This document shows positions 7,254-16,210 of a stretch of DNA of 64,000 nucleotides, piece by piece. Origin of the DNA: Phenylobacterium sp. (GTDB taxonomy: Bacteria; Pseudomonadota; Alphaproteobacteria; Caulobacterales; Caulobacteraceae). Location of the stretch: positions 434,001 to 498,000 of the forward strand of contig JADCAS010000004.1 in the NCBI GenBank assembly GCA_020401865.1, in the 5' to 3' direction. The notes below the pieces were generated by a model. The model did no database searches, was not told where the DNA came from, and worked only from the letters and a program-made list of their open reading frames with translations. The position numbers were made by a program, and so were the translations under genes. How positions within the stretch are numbered: position 1 is the first letter of the stretch; each line of letters opens with the position of its first letter.

Positions 7254-8707
7254 GGGGGCGGGTCCCCCGCGATGGTCTTGAGGTTGCGGGCGTGGCTCTC
7301 TTCGTCCAGCCGGTAGAAGGACCAGGTCGCCACGGAGCCGAGGAACAGGACAAGCACCGTCGGCAGGTAGAGCCAGCCCACCTGGGTGATCAGCTCCATG
7401 GTCTTCTCGCTGGGCTGGGCCTTGGTCGGGAAGGCCACGGCGGTGAGGAACAGGCCCGGGATGAGGGCGGCGATAGCATTGACGATCTTGCTGGGCAGGC
7501 TGTCCGCAGTGGTCAGCAGGCCCTCTGCGCGGCGGCCGGTGCGGACCTGCACCTCCTCCACAATGTCGCCGATCATGGACGAGGCCAGGATGTAGCCGGC
7601 GATGGCGCAGACCATCTGCACGAAGGTGAAGCTGGCGAGGACCCAGAGCAGGGCCGGGGTCCCGTTCAACTGCAGCACCCCGATCAGCTTGAGGAACATG
7701 GGCGTATGGCCGAAGACCACGCTGGTGAAGAAGAGGGCCATGGCCGCCTTCTTCTTGCCGAAGCGGCGGGCCAGCCGCGGGGCGAGGATGCCGCCGAAGA
7801 TCGGCCCCGGGATTCCCAACAGGGTGAGGATCAGGATGTCCTGGGCTTTCAGCTCCCAGAGATAGGTCTGGAAGTAGAGGGTCAGGCCCGCAGCGATGCC
7901 GAACCCCAGTCCGGCGATGACCTGGGCCATCAGGGCGACGATGAAGTTGCGGTTGGTCAGGGTGACCAGGGCGTCGCGCCAGTCGTCCCGGAAGGTCCGG
8001 CCGGGTTCATGGGGGCGCTGGTGGAAACCCGCCGCCTGCTTCTGGGTGCCCAGGGCCATGGTCAGGCCCGCCACCAGGAAGATCAGGATGATGGCGATGG
8101 ACAGGGGCCCGTATCCGTCGGCGTTGAGCTGTCCGACCGGATGCTCGGGAGTCTTCCTCAGGAAGATGCCGTAGATCAGCACGGTCGCCAGGGCGGTGCC
8201 GAGGGAGCCAAGTATCCAGCGATAGCCCAGGAGGACGGTCCGGTCGTGGTAGTCGGGCGCCAGTTCCGGCGCCATGGCCCCTGACGGGATCTCGTAAAGG
8301 CTCCAGGCCAGGTTTACGAACAGGCCCGTGCCGAGGATGTACCAGAACATGGCGGAGGCGTCCCAGCCGGGGGGATGCCAACGCAGGAAGAGGGCCACCG
8401 GGACCAGGAACATGGCCAGGTAGAGGAAGGGATGCCGCCGGCCGATCCGGGAGCGGAACTGATCCGATCCATGGCCGATCAGGGGGTCCCAGAAGCCGTC
8501 GATGAAGATGACCGCAGAGATCGCCAGGCTGACGATATGGGGCGGGACTCCGACCACCTGGCTGTAGAAGAACATGGCCAGACCACCGAGCGCGACATAG
8601 GCGCCGTTGGCCACCGAGCCGACGCCATAGAAGGCCTTGGTCCGAAAGGAGAGCGGTCTGCGGCGACCCCCGGCGGGGGCCTCGTCGTCGACGTCCTGAA
8701 CGGCCAT
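7250..8707 (-). CDS. GPH-type MFS transporter (sodium/proton:glycoside symporter family)
   Basis: Inner-membrane transporter of 485 residues with about 12 hydrophobic segments. The N-terminal FIDGFWDPLIGHGSDQFRSR and IGRRHPFLYLAMF signature is that of the glycoside-pentoside-hexuronide:cation symporter branch (MelB-like). Many GPH members in sphingomonads and caulobacters have non-sugar substrates, so substrate is open. I chose ATG 8707 (MAVQDVDDEAP) because GGGAGG lies five bases upstream; the longer frame from 8722 would begin inside that ribosome binding site. It overlaps the enoyl-CoA hydratase start by four bases and so is likely the first gene of that operon. Confidence 0.88.
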   Translation of the reverse strand: MAVQDVDDEAPAGGRRRPLSFRTKAFYGVGSVANGAYVALGGLAMFFYSQVVGVPPHIVSLAISAVIFIDGFWDPLIGHGSDQFRSRIGRRHPFLYLAMFLVPVALFLRWHPPGWDASAMFWYILGTGLFVNLAWSLYEIPSGAMAPELAPDYHDRTVLLGYRWILGSLGTALATVLIYGIFLRKTPEHPVGQLNADGYGPLSIAIILIFLVAGLTMALGTQKQAAGFHQRPHEPGRTFRDDWRDALVTLTNRNFIVALMAQVIAGLGFGIAAGLTLYFQTYLWELKAQDILILTLLGIPGPIFGGILAPRLARRFGKKKAAMALFFTSVVFGHTPMFLKLIGVLQLNGTPALLWVLASFTFVQMVCAIAGYILASSMIGDIVEEVQVRTGRRAEGLLTTADSLPSKIVNAIAALIPGLFLTAVAFPTKAQPSEKTMELITQVGWLYLPTVLVLFLGSVATWSFYRLDEESHARNLKTIAGDPPP

Positions 8708-8889
8708 GCCGCCTCCCGTCACTGCGGGTTCGCGACCGGATTCGCGCCCGGCCGTTCCTTCTCCCCCCAGGGGTCAGAGCATGACGCCGGGTGAGTTTTG
8801 TCAAGCCGGTATGGGGACTTGGCGGGGTGAGAAACGTAAGGCGGGCATGGGGTCACCGGCCTGCGCTAAGGACAGGAAACCCCTGGCCG

Positions 8890-9873
8890 TCAGGTGCAGG
8901 TCAGCACGATCTTGCCCACATGGTCGCCCGCTTCCAGGGCGGCGTGGGCCTCGCCGGCCCGGGCGAGGGGGAAGGTCCGGTCGATGACCGGGCGGAACCG
9001 CCCCGAAGCGATCCAGGGCCAGACCTGTCCCTCCACCGCCGCCGCCAGCCAGGCCTTCTCATCGGCGGAGCGGGGCCGAAGAGTCGACCCCGTGATCACC
9101 GCCCGCTTCTGCATCAGCCGGAAGATCGGCAGGACCACCTCGCCGCCGCCGAGGGAGGCGATGAAGACGATCCGCCCGCCCATCTTCAGGGCGTCCAGCT
9201 CCCGCCCGAAATAGTCGCCGCCGACCATGTCCAGGACGACGTCGGCGCCACCCTCGGCCTTGACCCGCGGCCCGAAGTCCTCGGCCGAGGCGTCAATGGC
9301 CAGGTCCGCGCCAAGCTCGCGCGCCCGGGCGGCCTTGTCCGCACCCCGCGCCGTGGCGATGACCCGGGCGCCGGCGGCCTTGGCCATCTGGATGGCCGTC
9401 ACCCCGATCCCGGAAGTGGCGCCGTGAACCAGCAGGGTTTCCCCCGGCTGAAGGGCGCCGTGCTCGAAGACATTGGCCCAGACCGTGAAGACGGTCTCGG
9501 GCAGGCCGGCGGCCTCGACCAGGTTGAACCCCTCAGGAACCGGCAGGGCGTGGCGGGAATCGACCACGGCGTACTCGGCGTAGCCGCCACCGCCCAGCAG
9601 GGCGCAGACCCGGTCCCCGGCGCGCCAGCGTCCCGAACCCTGGATCACCTCGCCGGCGACTTCCAGGCCAAGGGTGTCCGGCGCTCCCGGCGGCGGCGGA
9701 TATCCGCCCATGCGCTGCAGGAGATCCGGCCGGTTCACTCCGGCGGCGGCGACCCGGATCAGGATCTGGCCCTCACCAGGCGCTGGCCTCGGGATTTTCA
9801 CCGGCTTGAGGGCCTCAGGGCCTCCGCGTCCGCCCTCGACGGCGATCGCCGTCATCATTGCCTGGCCCATCAT
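8890..9873 (-). CDS. NAD(P)H quinone oxidoreductase (MDR family, QOR/PIG3-like)
   Basis: Zinc-independent MDR reductase of 327 residues. Key segments are PAPGEGQILIRVAAAGVNRP, DLLQRMGGYPPPPGAPDTLG, LEVAGEVIQGSGRWRAGDRV, and the nucleotide-binding LLVHGATSGIGVTAIQMAKA. The PPPPGA...LGLEVAG pattern is typical of PIG3/QOR enzymes that reduce quinones or enones with NADPH. The start is set at the first of two adjacent ATGs (9873/9870), directly after GGGAGAGAG; an ATG at 9858 is also possible. The gene stands alone, divergent from the DUF1192-rcdA pair. Confidence 0.9.
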   Translation of the reverse strand: MMGQAMMTAIAVEGGRGGPEALKPVKIPRPAPGEGQILIRVAAAGVNRPDLLQRMGGYPPPPGAPDTLGLEVAGEVIQGSGRWRAGDRVCALLGGGGYAEYAVVDSRHALPVPEGFNLVEAAGLPETVFTVWANVFEHGALQPGETLLVHGATSGIGVTAIQMAKAAGARVIATARGADKAARARELGADLAIDASAEDFGPRVKAEGGADVVLDMVGGDYFGRELDALKMGGRIVFIASLGGGEVVLPIFRLMQKRAVITGSTLRPRSADEKAWLAAAVEGQVWPWIASGRFRPVIDRTFPLARAGEAHAALEAGDHVGKIVLTCT

Positions 9874-9969
9874 CTCTCTCCCGAACCCTTGCGCCGTCTC
9901 TTCCGGCGAAGTCAGATAGGCGGAAGAGCGGGCTCCCGCCAAGGGGGGCGCGTGCAGCGGAGGTGCGGC

Positions 9970-10176
9970 ATGGAGGAAGCTGAGGACGTCCGGCGCGGCC
10001 GGGGCGCGGCCCTGGAGATGGCGCTTCGGGAGGACCTGGACCTGTTCTCGATCGGCGACCTCGAGGAGAGGATCGAGCTGCTGGAGGCGGAGATCGCCCG
10101 GTGCCGCGCCCAGATCGGCCGGAAGGCGGCGGGTCGCGAAGCCGCTGACGCCCTCTTCCGTAAGCCGACGGACTGA
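9970..10176 (+). CDS. DUF1192 family small protein
   Basis: Small protein of 68 residues with the DUF1192 core: ALREDLDLFSIGDLEERIEL followed by LEAEIARCRAQIGRKAAGRE, a predicted helix with coiled-coil character. No enzymatic motif. The start ATG at 9970 has a strong GGAGGTG five bases upstream. It is immediately upstream of rcdA (DUF1465), and as I recall these two small families are often neighbours in alphaproteobacteria, which supports both calls. Function unknown; a link to the cell-cycle adaptor next door is only suggested by position. Confidence 0.85.
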   Translation: MEEAEDVRRGRGAALEMALREDLDLFSIGDLEERIELLEAEIARCRAQIGRKAAGREAADALFRKPTD

Positions 10177-10223
10177 AGGACCCTCTTGTCGCCTCTTCTG
10201 AAAACGAGCAGGCAGGGACATCG

Positions 10224-10235
10224 GAGTCGCGAATC
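10224..10235. promoter_or_regulatory. two GANTC (CcrM methylation) sites upstream of rcdA
   Basis: GAGTC at 10224-10228 and GAATC at 10231-10235 lie two bases apart and about 40 bases before the rcdA ATG. GANTC is the CcrM methyltransferase target in Caulobacter relatives; paired sites in promoters can make transcription depend on replication state. No CtrA box (TTAA-N7-TTAA) is visible here. Confidence 0.4.
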
Positions 10236-10272
10236 GTGGGCCCTTCGGGGGCGCCGCGGGAGGGAGCAGAGC

Positions 10273-10767
10273 ATGATCGCAGGCGTGAAGCCGGCATTCG
10301 CCGCAAGGCCCGGGGTCATCCTGGACCAGGCCGCTGCGGAGCTCTTCGAGCGCACCTTCCGGGAAGGCATGGATCTGATCGACGAGGTTACCGCCTACCT
10401 TGACGGAATTGGCCGGTTGGAGTGCCGCCGCATGAGTCGCGGGGCCGCGGCCGACTACGCTGCCGAGAGCATGCGACTGACCACCCGCCTCATGAAGGTG
10501 GCCGCCTGGCTGATGATGCAAAGATCGGTCCGGGAAGGTGTGACCAGCCCCGAAGCCGCCGCCGATCCCCGCTACCGGCTGGGCGACCCCACGTCGCCAA
10601 GGCTCTCGCCGCAAGTCCCTGCGACCCTGGCCTTCCTCTCGCGAAGGGCGGACCGCCTGCACGACCGTGTCAGCCGCATGGATCGGCAGATGTATGTCGA
10701 GATCGAGGTCGCCGCCAACCCGGTGGCCTCGCAGCTGGAGCGCCTCCGGTTCGCCTTTGCGAGCTGA
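10273..10767 (+). CDS. rcdA: DUF1465 family protein, RcdA-like adaptor for regulated CtrA proteolysis
   Basis: RcdA-like protein of 164 residues. In Caulobacter RcdA works with CpdR and PopA to deliver CtrA to ClpXP at the cell pole during the G1-S transition. Recognisable segments: ELFERTFREGMDLIDEVTAY, YAAESMRLTTRLMKVAAWLM, DPTSPRLSPQVPATLAFLSR and RADRLHDRVSRMDRQMY; all helical, as expected for the three-helix-bundle fold. The start at 10273 is preceded by GGGAGGGAGCAGAGC. Context fits: DUF1192 upstream, rpmE convergent four bases downstream. Assignment is by recall of the DUF1465 pattern and of this gene order. Confidence 0.82.
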   Translation: MIAGVKPAFAARPGVILDQAAAELFERTFREGMDLIDEVTAYLDGIGRLECRRMSRGAAADYAAESMRLTTRLMKVAAWLMMQRSVREGVTSPEAAADPRYRLGDPTSPRLSPQVPATLAFLSRRADRLHDRVSRMDRQMYVEIEVAANPVASQLERLRFAFAS

Positions 10768-10771
10768 CCGC

Positions 10772-10996
10772 CTACTTGCGGGTGAAGCCGCCGAACTTGG
10801 CGTTGAAGCGCGATACGCGGCCGCCGCGGTCCAGCAGCTGCTGGTTCCCGCCCGTCCAGGCCGGATGGGTCTTGGGATCGATGTCCAGGTTGAGGGTCGC
10901 GCCTTCCTTCCCGTAGGTCGAGCGCGTCTGGTAGCTGGAGCCGTCGGTCATCACCACGGTGATGAAGTGATAGTCGGGATGGGTGTCTTGTTTCAT
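10772..10996 (-). CDS. rpmE: 50S ribosomal protein L31
   Basis: Ribosomal protein bL31 of 74 residues: [20 protein letters not shown] at the start and the diagnostic [19 protein letters not shown], ending [16 protein letters not shown]. The zinc-binding Cys residues of the C+ form are absent, so this is a C- (zinc-independent) L31, which is the usual form in this group. It is convergent with rcdA (four-base gap) and divergent from an ABC exporter. Confidence 0.97.
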   Translation of the reverse strand: MKQDTHPDYHFITVVMTDGSSYQTRSTYGKEGATLNLDIDPKTHPAWTGGNQQLLDRGGRVSRFNAKFGGFTRK

Positions 10997-11116
10997 CTCG
11001 GGGTCATCCGACGTAAAGGAACGGCCAGTTTGCATCCTCCGCCCTCTGGCCTGCCGGGGGGCGGAAAGCGCGCCTTCTACAGCAAAGGGCGCCGGTAGAG
11101 CAAGGGCGTGGTCCTG

Positions 11117-12958
11117 ATGTCTGTGAGTTCCGTCGAATCCCCGGTGGAGGGGCGTCCCAGCGCCGGCGGCGCCCTGGCCCAGGACATGGAGGCGGCGGCC
11201 GAGCGCCGGGCCTCCACGCGAAATCTCAGGGCCCTCACCACCCTTTGGCCCATCCTCAAGGCCCACGGCGTCGAGACCCTCATCGCCTGCCTGTTGATGA
11301 TGGCGACGTCGGCCGCCACCCTGGGGATGAGCGGCGCGGTGCGCCTGCTCGTCGAGCATCTGACCTCGGACAGGAGCGGGGCCTCGGTCGATCCCTGGTT
11401 CTGGCTGCTGGGCGCCGTTGCGGTCGCCCTCGGCCTCTTCACGGCCTTGCGCTACTACTGGGTCACCCGGCTGGGCGAGCGGATCGTCGCCGACCTGCGC
11501 AAGTCGGTCTATAGCCACATCCTGACCCTGGACCCGGCCTTTTTCAGCGCTACACGCACCGGCGAGGTCTTGTCGCGTCTGACCACCGACATCCAGATCA
11601 TCGAGAACCTGCTCGCGACCTCGGCCTCGATCTTCCTCCGCAACACCCTGATCCTGATCGGCGCCCTGATCCTGATGCTCTGGGTGAGCCCCAAACTGAC
11701 CCTGCTGGTCCTGCTGATCATTCCGGTGGTCGTGGTGCCGCTCTTCCTCTTCGCCCGCCCCCTGCGCAACCTGACCACCGCCACTCAGGACGAGTTCGCC
11801 CGGGCCGTCGGCCACGCCGGCGAGACCCTCGACGCCCTCGAGACGGTCCAGGCCTTCGGCCGCGAGGGCGCCGCCTCGGAGAGATTCGGCGCGGCGGTGG
11901 AGCGCTCGTTCCGCACCTCCCTGCGGCGCATGACCGCCCGGGCTGTGATGACCGCTGCGGCCATCGTCCTGGTTTTCGGCGGCGTGGTGGCCGTCTTCTG
12001 GCTCGGCGTCCACGCCGGCCAGAGGGGCGAGCTGACCTGGGGCGCCCTCTTCCAGTTCGCTTTTCTGTCCGTCTTCGCCGCCAGCTCCGTGGGCGCCCTG
12101 GGCGAGATGTGGGGTGACATCCAGAAGGCCGCCGGCGCCATGGAGCGCATCGCCGAGCTGCTCGCCGCCCGGCCCGGGATCGCCCCGCCCGACGCACCGC
12201 AGACCCTGCCCGGCCGCGGCGAGGTGCGCTTCGAGGAGGTGGTCTTCGCCTATCCCGGCCGCGAGGCGACGCCGGCCCTGGACGGCTTTACCCTGACGGT
12301 CGCCCCGGGCGAGCGCGTCGCCCTGGTCGGCCCCTCCGGCGCCGGCAAGAGCACCGTCTTCCGGCTGCTCCTGAGGTTCTATGATCCGCTTTCCGGCGTC
12401 ATCCGGATCGATGGCGTGGACCTTCGCCAGGCTGATCCCCGCGCCATCCGCGCACAGGCCGCCCTTGTGGCCCAGGACAGTCCGCTCTTTTCAGGCTCCG
12501 CCGCCGACAACATCGCCTTCGGCCGCGAGGGGGCCGGTCCCGAGGAGGTCCGGGCGGCCGCCCGGGCGGCCCAGGCCCAGGCCTTCATCGAGGCCCTGCC
12601 GGAAGGCTTCGAGACCGCGCTCGGCGAGCGGGCCAGGGGCCTCTCGGGCGGCCAGAGGCAGCGCCTCGCCATCGCCCGCGCCCTGGTCCGTCAGGCGCCC
12701 ATCCTGTTGCTGGACGAGGCCACCAGCGCCCTTGACGCGGAGAACGAGAAGCTGGTCCAGGAGGCTCTGGACGAGGCCATGCGCGGCCGCACCACCCTCG
12801 TCATCGCCCATCGGCTCGCCACCGTTCTGAAGGCCGACCGCATCGTGGTGATGGACGCAGGTCGCGTGGTCGAGACCGGCTCCCACGCCGAATTGACCGC
12901 CCGGGGAGGGCTCTACGCCCGCCTCGCCGCCCTGCAGTTCACCGACGGCCGGGACTGA
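11117..12958 (+). CDS. ABC transporter, fused permease/ATPase (exporter type)
   Basis: Half-transporter of 613 residues: N-terminal transmembrane domain with about six helices (residues 30-330) and C-terminal nucleotide-binding domain. Walker [10 protein letters not shown] near 405, signature LSGGQRQR near 510, Walker [13 protein letters not shown] near 528 and the H-loop in [16 protein letters not shown]. The architecture is that of MsbA/ATM-type exporters working as dimers in the inner membrane; lipid or multidrug export are possible. The ATG at 11117 is favoured since AAGGG lies 10 bases before it; a GTG at 11108 is in frame. Neighbours give no clue to the substrate. Confidence 0.9.
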   Translation: MSVSSVESPVEGRPSAGGALAQDMEAAAERRASTRNLRALTTLWPILKAHGVETLIACLLMMATSAATLGMSGAVRLLVEHLTSDRSGASVDPWFWLLGAVAVALGLFTALRYYWVTRLGERIVADLRKSVYSHILTLDPAFFSATRTGEVLSRLTTDIQIIENLLATSASIFLRNTLILIGALILMLWVSPKLTLLVLLIIPVVVVPLFLFARPLRNLTTATQDEFARAVGHAGETLDALETVQAFGREGAASERFGAAVERSFRTSLRRMTARAVMTAAAIVLVFGGVVAVFWLGVHAGQRGELTWGALFQFAFLSVFAASSVGALGEMWGDIQKAAGAMERIAELLAARPGIAPPDAPQTLPGRGEVRFEEVVFAYPGREATPALDGFTLTVAPGERVALVGPSGAGKSTVFRLLLRFYDPLSGVIRIDGVDLRQADPRAIRAQAALVAQDSPLFSGSAADNIAFGREGAGPEEVRAAARAAQAQAFIEALPEGFETALGERARGLSGGQRQRLAIARALVRQAPILLLDEATSALDAENEKLVQEALDEAMRGRTTLVIAHRLATVLKADRIVVMDAGRVVETGSHAELTARGGLYARLAALQFTDGRD

Positions 12959-12961
12959 GCC

Positions 12962-14035
12962 TCAGCCGCCCCGGGCGGCGACGGCAAGGTCGGGGAAGTC
13001 GCAGAACACCCCATCGACGCCGGCGGCGTAGAGGGCCGTCAGCAGGCTCGCAGCGTCGCCGTGGTCGGCAGGGGTTGCGCCTCGCCGCAGGGCGGGGGGG
13101 AGGAAGGTGTTCTCGGCCCGCACTGTCCACGGAAAGACCTTCAGGCCCACCGCGTGGGCGTCGGCGACGAGGGACGTGGGGCCGGCGAGGGCGCCCGCGC
13201 CATCCACCTTCAGCACCTGTCGCCACTCCGGACCCACAGCCTGGGCATAGGCGGCGATGGCCTTCAGCCCCTCGGCCGTGACCATGTCGGCGTAGCGGGC
13301 GCCGGGCAGGTCGGCAGGGCCGCCCTCGGCCGAGACCAGCTGGACGCGGGGCGCCTTCGACAGGGTGGAAAGGGTCTTCAGCGGCCCGACCTCGAAGCAC
13401 TGGACCAGCACCGGCGCCGTTGCGGCGTCCAGGCCCTCGGCCTTCAGGGCGGCGGCCATGATGGGTTCGAACGCCAGGCCCAGCCTGCGGAAATGGGCCG
13501 GATGCTTCATCTCCGGGCAGAGGCCGATGGTGCGCCCGGTCCGCGCCGACTCCCGCCGGGCCAGGGCCGCGACCTCGGCGAAGGTCAGGACGCCGTCCTC
13601 GCCGTCGTGCCGGGCGCTGCCGGGGCGCAGCTGGGGCAGGCGCTCCCGGGCGCGCAGGGTCTTCAGCTCGGCCAGGGTGAAGTCCTCGGTGAACCAGCCC
13701 TCGACCCGCTCGCCGTCGATGTCCCGCGCGGTCCGGCGCCCGGCGAACTCCGGGCGAGAGGCCACATCCGTCGTGCCGCCGATCTCGTTCTCATGCCGGG
13801 CCACCAGGGCGCCGTCCTTTGTCAGGACGAGGTCGGGCTCGATGACGTCGGCGCCCTGGGCGATGGCCAGGAGGTAGGCCGAGGCGGTGTGCTCGGGGCG
13901 ATAGCCGCTGGCGCCCCGGTGGGCGACCACCTGGGGGCGCGGGGAGGCGGCGGCGGTGCGGGCGGAGGCCATCAGGGCTCCTGCAGCGGCGAGGCCGGTC
14001 CCGAAGGCGCGGCGCGAGGGAATGAGGGAGCGCAT
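12962..14035 (-). CDS. glycerophosphodiester phosphodiesterase, probably exported by Tat
   Basis: Periplasmic GDPD/GlpQ-type enzyme of 357 residues that splits glycerophosphodiesters to glycerol-3-phosphate and an alcohol. The catalytic start VVAHRGASGYRPEHTASAYL (about 36-55) has the HRG and the E of the metal site; GADVIEPDLVLTKDGALVARHE continues the motif (E and D metal ligands, second catalytic His). The long inserts and total length fit the periplasmic GlpQ branch. The N terminus SRRAFGTGLAAAGALMASAR has a twin-arginine pattern and ends with an Ala-rich cleavage region. It converges with the ABC gene, three bases apart. Confidence 0.92.
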   Translation of the reverse strand: MRSLIPSRRAFGTGLAAAGALMASARTAAASPRPQVVAHRGASGYRPEHTASAYLLAIAQGADVIEPDLVLTKDGALVARHENEIGGTTDVASRPEFAGRRTARDIDGERVEGWFTEDFTLAELKTLRARERLPQLRPGSARHDGEDGVLTFAEVAALARRESARTGRTIGLCPEMKHPAHFRRLGLAFEPIMAAALKAEGLDAATAPVLVQCFEVGPLKTLSTLSKAPRVQLVSAEGGPADLPGARYADMVTAEGLKAIAAYAQAVGPEWRQVLKVDGAGALAGPTSLVADAHAVGLKVFPWTVRAENTFLPPALRRGATPADHGDAASLLTALYAAGVDGVFCDFPDLAVAARGG

Positions 14036-14089
14036 GGACCCGGACTAACGCAGGCGCGTGACGGTTTCGTCAAGCCGGGGCCCGGAGGC

Positions 14090-14884
14090 TCAGGCGGCGG
14101 CGCGCAGGCGCTCGAGGATCAGGGGGTGCAGGTCCAGGTTGGCGGCGCAGACGCTGCCGGCGGTCAGGACATCATCGCCTCCCTCGGCGGTGGTCACCTT
14201 GCCGCCCGCCTCCGTGACCAGAAGGACGCCCGCCGCCAGGTCCCAGGCGTTGAGGTCGCGCTGCCAGAAGCCATCCATCCGGCCGGCGGCGACCCAGGCG
14301 AGGTCGAGGGCCGCGGCGCCGAAGCGCCGGACGCCGGCGACGCGCTGGCTGATCTGGTGCAGCTCCTTCAGGAACCGGGCGTGCTGGCCATGGCCCAGGA
14401 AGGGAATGCCGGTGGCCAGCACGGACTCGTCCAGTCGCTGCCGCGCGGCGACCCTGAGGCGTCGATCATTGACGAAGGCGCCCTTGCCCTTCTCGGCCCA
14501 GAAGAGGTCGTTGGACACGGGGTTGTAGGTGACCGCCGCCACCACGACGCCCTCGCGCTGAAGGGCGATGTTGATGGCGAAGTGCGGGATGGCGTGCAGG
14601 AAGTTGGTGGTGCCGTCCAGCGGATCGACGATCCAGGTATGGGTCTTGTCGGTGCCCTCGATCAGGCCCCGCTCTTCGCCGAGGAAGCTGTAGCCGGGCC
14701 GGGCCTTGGACAGGCTCTCGAAGATGGCCTGCTCGGCCTTCAGGTCTGCGGCGGAGACGAAGTCCGCGGCGCCCTTGCGGGAGACCTGGAGCTCGGCCAG
14801 CTCGCCGAAGTCGCGGTTGAGACCCCGCGCCGCCTTGCGGGCGGCGTCGGACATGACCTTGAGGAGGGCGGACTGGGTCGACAT
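14090..14884 (-). CDS. suhB: inositol monophosphatase family protein (SuhB-like)
   Basis: Mg-dependent phosphatase of 264 residues. The metal-binding Glu70 in FLGEERG, the Asp87/Asp90 motif in WIVDPLDGTTNFLHAIP and the C-terminal LNAWDLAAGVLLVTEAGG are complete. Length and motifs match SuhB-type inositol-1-monophosphatases, which in proteobacteria act on inositol phosphates and also affect rRNA transcription; which role holds here is not visible. It lies between the GDPD and thiE genes on the same strand with gaps of about 55 bases. Confidence 0.9.
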   Translation of the reverse strand: MSTQSALLKVMSDAARKAARGLNRDFGELAELQVSRKGAADFVSAADLKAEQAIFESLSKARPGYSFLGEERGLIEGTDKTHTWIVDPLDGTTNFLHAIPHFAINIALQREGVVVAAVTYNPVSNDLFWAEKGKGAFVNDRRLRVAARQRLDESVLATGIPFLGHGQHARFLKELHQISQRVAGVRRFGAAALDLAWVAAGRMDGFWQRDLNAWDLAAGVLLVTEAGGKVTTAEGGDDVLTAGSVCAANLDLHPLILERLRAAA

Positions 14885-14941
14885 GGGGCGCGGACCCTAG
14901 TAGTCGGGGCGCCGCAAGGCAAGGCGAAGGGCGGCGGGGCC

Positions 14942-15607
14942 TCAGACTCCGGTCGCGGGGCGCCGGTCGGCCAGGCCCTGGGCGATGGCGGTATTGAGGG
15001 CGCGCACCGCCTCGGCCTCTCCGCCCGGGTGGTTCCAGACCCCGGCGGATACCGCGATGAAGTCTGCGCCGGCGGCGACCAGGCCCCTGGCGTTATCCGC
15101 CGTGACCCCGCCGATGGCGACGCAGGGGGTTTCCATACTCTCCTGCCAGACGGTCAGGATCTCCGGCGCCGCCCGGGTCGGGGCGTCCTTGGTGGCGGTG
15201 GGGAAGAAGGCGCCGAAGGCGACGTAGTCGGCCCCCTGCTCGGCGGCCTCCATGGCCAGGTGACGGCTGTCATGGCAGGTCACGCCGACGATCCGGTCCC
15301 GTCCGACCCGGCGCCGGGCCTCGGCGTAGGACGCATCGGACTGGCCCACGTGAACCCCGTCGCAGTCGAGGCGCGCGGCGAGGTCGGGGTCGTCGTTCAG
15401 GATCAGGGCCACGTCATGGGCGCGGGCGACGGGCCCGAGCACCCGGACCGCCTCGACGATCCCGGCCTCCGGGGTGTCCTTGAAGCGCACCTGAAGGGCC
15501 GCCACGTCCCCGGCGGACAGGGCGGCTTCAAGGCGTCCGGCGAAGGCGGTAAGGTCGCCCAGCTGAGGGGGCGTGATGAGGTAGAGACGGCAGGCGGAAA
15601 GGGACAT
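14942..15607 (-). CDS. thiE: thiamine-phosphate synthase
   Basis: ThiE of 221 residues, which joins HMP-PP and the thiazole phosphate to thiamine phosphate. It is a TIM barrel with RLYLITPPQ at the first strand, [78 protein letters not shown] and [20 protein letters not shown]; the GxFxPTxTK and phosphate-binding GGV blocks are clear. The start at 15607 gives the usual family length. There is no other thiamine gene in the window. Some members are the related TenI, but the TK residues argue for ThiE. Confidence 0.92.
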   Translation of the reverse strand: MSLSACRLYLITPPQLGDLTAFAGRLEAALSAGDVAALQVRFKDTPEAGIVEAVRVLGPVARAHDVALILNDDPDLAARLDCDGVHVGQSDASYAEARRRVGRDRIVGVTCHDSRHLAMEAAEQGADYVAFGAFFPTATKDAPTRAAPEILTVWQESMETPCVAIGGVTADNARGLVAAGADFIAVSAGVWNHPGGEAEAVRALNTAIAQGLADRRPATGV

Positions 15608-15700
15608 TCCCCCTTCATAGCTCCACCTGGCCGGGCGCCCAAGGGCGGCGCCCCCGGAATGTATTGGGCGAAGGCGCGGGGGGTGGTAAGGCCCCGGCCA

Positions 15701-16183
15701 ATGTTCCTGCTTTCCGATGACCTTGCGTCCCTCCGCCGGGACCTCGACGCCGCCGACAGCGCCACCGCGGTCCTCCAGGCCCGCTGCGAAGCCTTTGGGC
15801 TGCCCGGCGGCCCGGTTGTGCGCGCCCGGGTCGAGCCCAGTGACGCGGTCGCGGACGAGGCGGTGAGAGGTCGGCTCAAGGCGTCGCCCGGAGAGCTCCT
15901 GGCCTGTCGTCGGGTACGCCTGGTGTGGGGAGACCTCATCCTGTCCCGGGCGGTCAACTGGTACCGGCCCGAACGACTGACGGCCGACATGCGCCGGCGC
16001 CTGGCCGAGACGGATGAGCCCTTCGGGGTGGTCGCCCGCCCCCTCGGCTACCGTCGGGTCCGGCGCGAGACCCGGCTGGTCGAGGCGGCGGGGCGCGCGC
16101 CGTTTCTGCACTGTCGGGCCATTCTTGAGACGCCGGATGGCGAGCCCCTGGCCCTGGTCGAGGAAGTCTATCCCGGCGACTGA
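15701..16183 (+). CDS. small protein with chorismate-lyase-like (UbiC-type) pattern
   Basis: 160 residues. I do not recognise it as a named gene. Features: [20 protein letters not shown] followed by [20 protein letters not shown], then [20 protein letters not shown] and a terminal [11 protein letters not shown]. This order (V/I-L-SRAxNWY.P, 'adT..pfG', R..R, E-E-xYP) resembles the chorismate pyruvate-lyase/UTRA-like fold used by UbiC. If it is a lyase it would give 4-hydroxybenzoate for ubiquinone. The ATG at 15701 follows no strong Shine-Dalgarno. It is divergent from thiE and convergent with opgH. Fold assignment is moderate; enzymatic function is speculative. Confidence 0.6.
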   Translation: MFLLSDDLASLRRDLDAADSATAVLQARCEAFGLPGGPVVRARVEPSDAVADEAVRGRLKASPGELLACRRVRLVWGDLILSRAVNWYRPERLTADMRRRLAETDEPFGVVARPLGYRRVRRETRLVEAAGRAPFLHCRAILETPDGEPLALVEEVYPGD

Positions 16184-16210
16184 TTGGGTCGCCCGCAGGC
16201 CCGACCTGGA

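Noticed and set aside
12959..14035. GDPD assigned as cytoplasmic UgpQ
   Set aside because: The twin-arginine signal and length of 357 fit the periplasmic GlpQ type better.
13061..15700. Very long plus-strand open frame opposite the GDPD, suhB and thiE genes
   Set aside because: It is antisense to three well-supported genes, Gly/Ala/Arg-rich without family similarity; long open antisense frames are normal in GC-rich DNA. Only its last part (15701-16183) is a real gene.
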